This document shows positions 56,727-64,000 of a stretch of DNA of 64,000 bases, piece by piece. The DNA is from Cryptomeria japonica (taxonomy: Eukaryota > Streptophyta > Pinopsida > Cupressales > Cupressaceae). Position 1 is the first letter of the stretch. Every line of letters starts with the position of its first letter. The translations under genes were made by a program, and so were the position numbers. The notes beneath the pieces were generated by a model. The model searched no databases, was not told the origin of the DNA, and saw only the letters and a list, made by a program, of their open reading frames with translations. Location: positions 266,152,192-266,216,191 of the forward strand of contig NC_081406.1 in assembly GCF_030272615.1 (NCBI RefSeq). Direction: 5' to 3'.

Positions 56727-56985
56727 AAGTGCACACAAAAGGGCTTCTCTAGCTCTACAATCATTTTCAATGTCCTTATCCAAGCCTATTGGAGGAGGAT
56801 TTTCAGATGCCGGATTATGAGGTATATATCCTTTCTCAATGATCTCCCAAATCTCCTTGCCAAGACATCTCATATGAGTCTCCATTTGAATCTTCCATAC
56901 TCTGTAATTTGTTCCATCAAGCCTAGGAATTTCTCCAAAAAAAAGCTATAGATGAAATTGATGAACTTGAACTATTAGATGCCAT
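56727..56985 (-). pseudogene. Copia gag, N-terminal part
   Basis: ATG at 56985-56983 starts MASNSSSSS. Downstream text includes a mutated first capsid block (MEDSNGDSYEMSW-like) and ends at an ALLCAL phrase (about 56735), where the nested DNA begins. It continues at 51745. The PBS lies 43 bp upstream. Confidence 0.75.
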
Positions 56986-57027
56986 AGGATCTTCCTCAAG
57001 TGGTTAAGCTTCTACAAAGAGGACCAA

Positions 57028-57039
57028 GCTCTAATACCA
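57028..57039 (-). other. tRNA primer-binding site of the 44612-58265 Copia element
   Basis: Plus-strand GCTCTAATACCA, i.e. TGGTATTAGAGC in element sense, two bases from the LTR; initiator-Met type with one change. Confidence 0.85.
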
Positions 57040-57041
57040 AT

Positions 57042-58265
57042 TGTTAGACAACTTAGATAACTGGTGAACAACTAAGAGGGGGGGTGAATCAGTTGTTAAT
57101 AGATTATAGAACTTTAAGCATTAAAACCTTATTACCGAAATAGAAGATATAACAGTTAAGCATAAATATAATCCATAGAACATTTACCAACCATCCACAA
57201 GAGATAACACCAAGATTTGTACGTAGAAAACCCTGTAAAGGGAGAAACCATAGTGGTAACCCTACCCACATTCAGATAATACTTCTGCAATAAGTATGTC
57301 ATTACATAAAGAGGGGTTTGCACATGTAGGAAGGCTAATAGCCTAGAGCGCACTTCTCATCACAAAAGGAGCCTCATTGACTATAAAATAAATCTAGACT
57401 ACAATCCAGAAAGAAGAATGAATTGCAAGAATAGCATCTCCTATGGTTGAATATAGTTCCTGTTAAGCTCAGTACTGGAGGTCTTAAACCTCTTTCACCA
57501 ACCTGATTCGATCACCTATGATCAACCAAAATCTTTGCATATGATTACAACCTTATTCACACACAGATAATCCTATAACCTTAATCCCATGAATATGCCC
57601 ATATTCCCATATGGCCATGATCTACAAAGAGATCTTACATCATATTTATACCAACCCAAGACCTAAACAATTAGGTTGGCCACCTAAAGATAATACAATA
57701 AATTCATAACATAAACCCGCAATCCAATGATCAACCAAGTTGTCTTAAGACTGAAACAACATAATCCAATCAATAGATCCAATCAGAAACGTATCGGGAT
57801 CATCTACCAACACGTTACATAAATCGGTCCATAACCTATCCGAATAAGATAGCATTAGGTCCGGACCCAAATACAACACCATCGATCAACAATAACACAA
57901 ACAAGATAACCACCAGCATCTTGAAAGCCATCTAGAAGCCGGACCAACACCACTTATCACGTGCATCAAAAGATCTTCAACAAAGCTCTATCGGTAGAAC
58001 CCTTACCGATGACCAAAAGGCTTACTAGAACAAATGATAGCTCTTGAGCCATCAAATCCCAAACCAACTGATCATGATACACATCTAAATAGCATGAATG
58101 CTAGATCCAAACCAATTCCACAAACCGAAGCATACCAGAGCATACCATATTAATATCATAATCCAACCACTCTACCGGAAATCAGTAAATAACCAAAATA
58201 GTCGGAGTTGCCATCAATGACAAAACATCAATGAAACACATAATCAATTCCTCCAATTTACAACA
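57042..58265 (-). repeat. 5' LTR of the 44612-58265 Copia element
   Basis: 1224 bp from TGTTAGACAAC to TTTACAACA. Hairpin arms 57067-57073 and 57091-57097; ACCATAGTGGTAACCC-type module at 57247. Confidence 0.9.
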
Positions 58266-58270
58266 ATAAC
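58266..58270. repeat. Target-site duplication ATAAC, right
   Basis: Perfect match to 44607-44611. Confidence 0.9.
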
Positions 58271-60242
58271 TTTATATATCCCTTCTAAATCTTTCCAAGG
58301 GTTAAAACAGTTCGTCAATAAATCTCTTGGAGAAAAAAAATATGGCCTTTAGAATTGATTTTCCCAAATTAAAAAATGTGAAAATGTGTTGGACACTTAA
58401 AAGAGTTGTAAGAGGTAGTTACACATATTTTTATTAGGTAAATTGAGATAGGGCTAGAACCCTTTACATAAAATTCATACAAGGGAAGAGAGGGATCTCA
58501 CAAGCGATGAGATTACCAACACACACACACAAAAAAGAGAAGATCTCACAAGAGATGAGAAGAAGATATTCAAACAAAGAAATCTTTTAACTTGAGCATA
58601 GAGCCAATGAGAAGCAAGGGTCTTGACCCCAACAAGAACTAGTCTTTCTCAACATGAGAAAGATGGAGAAAAGAGGAAATTGGACCTTTCCTACATCTAT
58701 GAACAACTTTTTTGGTGTTTTTAGCTCATGGTTTTGTAAATACCATTTGATGGTTTCATGTCTCATATATTAGGTGCTTGGAATAGAGATTATATGTGAG
58801 ATCCTTATATATGTTGAGTTGCTTCTAAATATTTGGTTGGTGATTCTCTTATGAAATTTTATTTAGAAAGTATATTGAAAAAAGTTAATTTTTAGATAAT
58901 ATATTAAGAAAATTTTTGGAGTGTGATGCTATTCTCAGGCAAGTGCAAGAAGATGAGTATCGATTCAGGGGAAGTTTTCTCATGAGGAAAAATGCTGCTA
59001 AAAACAGGGACCTTTTTTCTAGAAAACAGGCACTCGTTATGCTTCGAGAGCCTGAGCTAAAAAATCACAAAATGGGGCCACATTTTTTTAAATATATATT
59101 TTTAAATAACAAGGCCCCGTTATTTAAAAAACAGGGCCCCGTTTTGTAAAAGTATTTGTTTAAAAAAAAATAATCCTAGAAACTCATTTTTGCACTTTAT
59201 ATAATGAGCACCTGCTACATTTAAATAAAAAGAACTTGTTCTAGAATGGGGCCCCACTATTTAAAATTTTAAAACAAACCCTTCCATGTGCCTTGGGATT
59301 CATGTCGAGTAAGGCCTATAATGTTGAAACCCGAGCCTTGGACCTACAAGTGCAAGGTTGGATTATGTGAGAAACAAAATATTGACTTATGGAATATGTT
59401 TAATGCCCCATTTTACAAATTATCAGATAAACTTAAAACCCATTAGATATTATATTGTGTAGATTCCAAATATATAATTTTTTGAATAGTTGATTATTTT
59501 TTCTATTTTTTAATTAATTTGTATAAGATTTAGTCCATAAACTTGAAATATCATGTTTTCTTATTTATTTATTAACTTTTTATATATTTCTTGAAAAAAA
59601 TTATATGACATGATCACAAAATTATTTTTTATGTAAACAAATTAAAAAATGATAAGTTTAGGTGAAATTATGGTGGTCATACATGAGAGGTTTTCAAAAC
59701 AACAATTAGGGCCAATGAAAAATTAATATAAAAAAATTACAAAAAAATATCATCATCAATCTTCAGTGTCTTATAGATCTTTTCCCAAAAGGGTTCAAAT
59801 AAAAACTTTTATTTATGTCAAAAAGTTGAGGTCATGCACGTGCATGGTATGGTCCTAAAAGAAGCATTTTTAAATAGTGGTTTTTAGAAATCCCTTTTGA
59901 AAGTCAATTTTTATTATCTGGGTATTAAAATAGATTACATATTTGAAAACTAAACTTCAAGTGAGCTACATTTAATATTCCTGACTTTTTTCAAGATTCA
60001 ATCTCCAAGTGCTTCAAGTTTTAAGTCAAATGTGGCAAAATTTGAAAATTAGGGAAAACACTCCCACTTTTTGGCCAAAAAGGGGACTCAAATTCTTGCA
60101 CACACCCTCTCTCAAAAGGTTTTTTCCTACATAAATCATTATGTTGTGGTATTAATGATATTTATCTTAATTTCTCTTTCTTTTTTATAATTTTTTAAGA
60201 GTATAAAAAAAATTGCACAACCCTCCTCTCAAGACTAGTGTA
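58271..60242. other. Intergenic, no gene seen; GGGCCCC-containing patch
   Basis: AT-rich. GATCTCACAAGCGATGAGA at 58495 is repeated as GATCTCACAAGAGATGAGA near 58541. At 59065-59260, five GGGGCC(CC)-type words sit in an otherwise AT-rich setting, with AACAAGGCCCCGTTATTTAAA and AACAGGGCCCCGTTTTG as direct repeats. A 77-codon frame across it (58916-59149) has no recognisable motif. Confidence 0.5.
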
Positions 60243-60969
60243 TGTTAGGATTAATGATAGTCCCAAAGATACTGAGAGGGGGGGGGGTGGGGGGGTGAAT
60301 CAGTATCTAATCGGTTAACAAAATATTTAACCTTATTAAGTATTTTGCATTCCAAAATAGTGTACTGGTAAATAAGAATTAATGCAGTAAACAAGAATAA
60401 TAAAGACAACATAGAAAGCACACCATAACACAAGATGTTTAATGAGGAAACCAGGTGTGGAAAAAACCTTGGTGGGATTTGTGACCCACAATATTCACTC
60501 ACTGGCCAATGAATAAATATTACTTACAATGAGGGGCCTGCACATGCAGGATGGCCAACTGCCTAGAGCTCACTTCTCAATTTACAAGATAGAAGTCTTA
60601 GTGACTTACAAAATGGATTATCAAAATCCAATACAATGTACTGCTTCAAATCAACATCAACTATGCCAGGTTTAGTACTAGTTTAAGCTCCTTCTATAAC
60701 CAAAAACCTTTGCTGTCACTTATATCACCTTATACATAATTCACAACTTTTTCTTACTTCACACAATGACCTATAAGATCTCATACATATATATGAGTCT
60801 TTTACAATATTCCATGTCGGTATGCATTGTAGCTATTGTCGGTGAAGTGTCTGCTAGTGTATGTAGATGTCTATGCCAGTGGCTTTACCGGATGAATGTC
60901 GGGTGGTTGCCAGAAGGTTGCCATCAATGACAACACCATCATTTCTCATTAGAGTGTAGAATGCCAACA
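60243..60969 (-). repeat. 3' LTR of the right-edge element
   Basis: 727 bp. Hairpin arms GATACTG (60268-60274) and CAGTATC (60301-60307) pair perfectly around a G-rich loop; ACCTTGGTGGGATTTG module at 60465. Confidence 0.88.
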
Positions 60970-61205
60970 ATCTCCCCCTTTCGCATTGATGGCAACACTT
61001 ATGAGAAAAATCCAAAAACTATTCCAAAAAGTGAAGTCCAAAAATTTACCAAAAAGATGTGCTCCCCTTGAGCAGATGATCTCCTCTGAATGATCATTCT
61101 TCTCTGTCTACTACTCCCCCTTTGACATCAATGACAAAGGTTGTCAAAAATTGTCAAATGAGTGCAAAATTTCACCTTAAGGTTTGTAACTGGTTGGTTA
61201 CAATC

Positions 61206-64000
61206 TGAAATATATCTGCCAAAACCAAGTTTAAACTCCACATGAATCTGTTGTTGTCATTCATGGTTGCCTCAACTCATTGGATCGTGCTAGTGAGATG
61301 ATGCATATGCTCTTTCGGTGATCTTTCCCCTTGAATTAATGCCTTAGATATCTCATTTCTCAGAGAGATAAGGTTATCCAATTTAGGACTAAGTTTATAC
61401 TTAAGCTCTCTGGCATTTACCTTGATCCTTGCTTTTTCTTTCTCAAACTTCTCCAACTTTTCCTCAAATCCTTATATTTCTTGCTCAATAACTGATATAG
61501 GTTGGGATGAACCAATAATGTTATCAGCTATATCATCTATCTCCTTTTGTACTCTACTTATTTCCTTTTCAATGTCCTTTGTCAACAGATGTGGCTTGTA
61601 TGTTTCTCTGTATAGTTCCTTATACTCCAAAATTGTTGTATTTAGTGTGGGTAAAAGTGTGTTAATATGTTTAGTGCACTTCTTTATTGTATCCTCAAAT
61701 AATTTTTATTTTTCTTTTTCCATTTTCTCTTTGAATGTATCCTTATTCACCTTATCAACTGTTATTACATTTCTAGCAAGAAATTTAGATAATGTGTCCA
61801 TATGATTTATAGAATCCTTTACATGATCTATATTACATTTTGGTACAATCATCTTAATAATAGGTATTGTATCATCATTTGCTTTATAAGCCAATATATT
61901 ACAGTCAGTTATCTTCTTAATAGAGTCCAGGAGTACCTCTTTCACATTGGTAGGCTTGAATTCACTTAAAGAAGTATCGGATGTCTGACCAACTGCCTTG
62001 ATTACCTCAGTGCTTCCAACATTGGTTACCAATTTTCTTGTATTATCCTTCGGTGGATCAGTCTGAGTTTGTGTTTCAACCTGTAATGGTTTGGGTTACT
62101 CAATGATTACCGATTTCACTATCTCAACATGTACCTGTGCCTCTATCGGTTTCTTTGTGGGTTTCTCTGTGTTCTCAGCTGCCGGTAACTCTGTTTCTAT
62201 AGGTTTCTCAGTGCCAACATCTATACTACCAGTATTCATTCCACTGTCCAAAGGTTGCTCTGTTTACTTTGTTTGTGTTTCGACCTCAACATTCTCTGCC
62301 AGTTGCTTAGCAATGTTTCTACTGTCAGTAATATCATTCTGTACCTCTGTGTTATCCTTTTCCACAATAATGTTTACTTCTCAAGTATCAACATTCATGG
62401 TGAATAGAATTTTTGATTCAAGGTTAGTGTCATCTAGTGTTATACCTACACTGTCAGTAGCCGGTGTATCATCAATATGTACCAGTGTCGTGTCCAAGGG
62501 TGGTGGTAAGTTGTCAGTTATTTTGATGTTTGGTATTCCACCAACTTTACCTCTCCCTTTGTCCTTATATTTTGTATATACCTTAAATTTTTTCTTCGAC
62601 CTGTTCAATTCCTCTTATTTTTCTTTTTCTACAAAAAAGATATCCCATTTATCAGCCGTTTCCTCTGCAATTTCATTAACTCTACCAACCATCAAACTCA
62701 CTTGCCGGTGACCACTAGCAAAAACTGATCTATTGGCCTCACAAATGAAGTCATCAATTTCCTCTTTCGAGTTAACTGGATGTACAGCTAGAAGTTTTTC
62801 AACTTTGAGTTTCTTGTCCAACTCCATTACTACAATCCTCTTTTCATCTAACCTTCTATACAAATCATTTGGTAAATCATCTACAACTTCAATTAACACT
62901 TTCTTGTATATGTCTAAATGTAGAATTATACCATTTTCAATACTTTCCTTTTCTGAATCTGTGAATGTGTTGTACAATTTTCTCACATTTGCCAAGTTAC
63001 TGTCATCAGTGATTTCATTCAGTAAATTATCCAATGGTGGTATAACCTGTTTCTGTTTCTTCTTGGGTGTAAGTTTCTTTGCCAGTTGCCTTACTGCTTG
63101 TTGTTTCTTTCTCAAGGTTCTTGTTTTCTTGGGTGGAGGAGAGGGTACCGGTGAGGGTTTTCTCTTCCTATCAACTCTCTTGAATTCAACATGTATCTCA
63201 CTATCAGATGACGTGCCAATCGGTGAAATGTGTGCCTTTGATTTTAGTCCTTCCAGTTCACTTTCCTTTATACCAGTAAGGTTCATAACATTTTCTTTTA
63301 TTTCCTTTACCTGTTTAGAAGCATCTCTTATATACTTTTTCTCTTCTCTTCCTTTGTTTCATTGTTTGTACACCATTCTCAATTGTTTCAGCACTACCAA
63401 AAACTTCTTCTGATGGTTCTCTAGGTGCATCTAATAAAGCTTTTGCATAAGTTTCAACAATGTTGATATCTACCTCATAACCCATTTCTGCTACCCATAC
63501 AGTTCTAGGTAATACAACTTCCATCTATGTTTCATCTTTCTTAATTACAAAACAGATTTCCTTATCATATTTATCTACTACACTCTGTGGTAGTCTCTCT
63601 CTGGTTTTCATTTTGGTTTGGAAAGATTTGAAATATTTAGTTATGTTGTTTTCCTTAGTAGTACCCATGTCGGTGAAAGCTTCTTGCAATTGTTTGCCTA
63701 CCGGTATGTCATATCCAAAGTCTTTCTATCCAATACCGGGGATTTCCTTTATGAAATACAACAAAAGGCATACTAAGAGATTGCCAAAATGAAATGTCCC
63801 TTTCTTATCACCTTTTATCTTTTTCAAATTATCAACTAGTTCATCCTTCAGCCATTCACATACATCTATTTTTGCATTATTGTTTACCATTTCATAAGAA
63901 CTATTAATGCAAAGACTAGAAACTGAATTAAGTCTGTTGGCATGTGTAGTCTTGTAACCTAAGATCATACTTATGAATCTCACATTGATGTCCTTGATGT
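61206..64000 (-). pseudogene. ORF2 of the right-edge element (C-terminal two thirds)
   Basis: Minus-strand order from the edge: GYKTTHANRLNSVSSLCINS (63960), KIDVCEWLKDELVDNLKKIK, GTFHFGNLLVCLLLYFIKEI, LPRTVWVAEMGYEVDINI (63510), then after a frameshift near 63330 NLTGIKESELEGLK and VDRKRKPSPVPSPPPKKTRT (63170). HLDIYKKVLIEVVDDLP, SGHRQVSLMVGRVNEIAEET (62690) and, after another break, KVYTKYKDKGRGKVGGIPNI follow. The C-terminal helical part (FKPTNVKEVLLDSIKKITDC at 61960, THIGD-less coiled coil to about 61206) ends it. It is closely similar to 35589-38746 along its whole length and decayed by different lesions, so each copy fills gaps in reading the other. Conservation of unlinked segments suggests past selection on this protein. 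Confidence 0.78.

Larger units (their letters stand above)
44612..58265 (-). mobile_element. Ty1/Copia retrotransposon with intact outer boundaries and nested insertions
   Basis: LTRs 57042-58265 (5' in minus sense) and 44612-47480 (3', carrying a 1.65-kb insert), PBS 57028-57039, and a purine tract (complement of ATCTCCCCCTTT, 47481-47492). The coding order on the minus strand is gag, protease, integrase, RT, RNase H, the Copia order. Gag is split between 56727 and about 51745 by nested DNA. A perfect ATAAC target duplication confirms the outer ends. Confidence 0.92.
60243..64000 (-). mobile_element. Second copy of the RT-less LTR element, truncated by window edge
   Basis: 3' LTR 60243-60969 (complement of the 33104/38983 LTR type: TGTTAGGATTAATGATAG to TGCCAACA), an adjacent purine tract (complement of ATCTCCCCCTTT), then ORF2 on the minus strand to the window edge. 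The Gag-like ORF and 5' LTR would lie to the right of base 64000. Confidence 0.87.

Noticed and set aside
62733-63413. 226-codon plus-strand open frame, Ser/Phe-rich
   Set aside because: Exact antisense shadow of ORF2, which has a homologue in the same sense elsewhere in the window.

Overview
This window looks like nuclear DNA of a seed plant with a very large, repeat-laden genome; a gymnosperm is my best guess. The reasons are one multi-exon gene in 64 kb, nested LTR retrotransposons nearly everywhere else, and many Copia-type LTRs next to a primer-binding site for initiator-Met tRNA. The species cannot be named from sequence alone. No rRNA, tRNA, CRISPR or bacterial-type operon was seen.

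Layout. 1-3842: 5' half of a minus-strand Copia element (gag, protease, integrase, LTR), cut by the window edge. 4090-4960: a decayed plus-strand Copia RT/RNase H relic. 5531-10795: the only convincing host gene, an 8-exon receptor-like cytoplasmic kinase with an N-terminal universal-stress-protein-like domain and an NFG in place of DFG; foldback repeats lie in its third intron and just downstream. 12754-16860: a chromodomain Ty3/Gypsy element that has lost RT, RNase H and the integrase core. Its 3' LTR is cut by a Copia element (16861-~20710) that is itself truncated. ~20711-25392: a purine-rich, low-complexity block and a minus-strand Ser/Pro-repeat ORF ending in a G-patch-like motif, split by a solo Gypsy LTR with a perfect 5-bp target duplication. 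25400-32079: degenerate repeats, a solo Copia LTR, a dispersed repeat and a TTAATTAA-rich block.

32080-44050 is a minus-strand LTR element with a plus-strand LTR element (33104-39787) nested inside it. Both encode a coiled-coil plus zinc-knuckle Gag-like protein and a second unfamiliar ORF, with no recognisable RT or integrase. A third member (60243-64000, minus) runs off the right edge. 44612-58265 is a Copia element with a perfect ATAAC target duplication. Its gag is interrupted by a reduced Gypsy element (53455-56726) and by another unfamiliar minus-strand ORF (51908-53480); one of its LTRs carries a 1.65-kb insertion.

The most interesting signals are: (1) a hairpin near the primer-binding-site end of six distinct LTR types, whose stem sequence differs between types but stays complementary around a constant C/G-rich loop; (2) the family of RT-less two-ORF LTR elements; (3) the Ser/Pro-repeat/G-patch ORF, whose frame is restored exactly when the solo LTR and one target duplication are subtracted. 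Element boundaries were found by eye from LTR edges, PBS, polypurine tracts and target duplications. Protein assignments are motif recognition, not database results.
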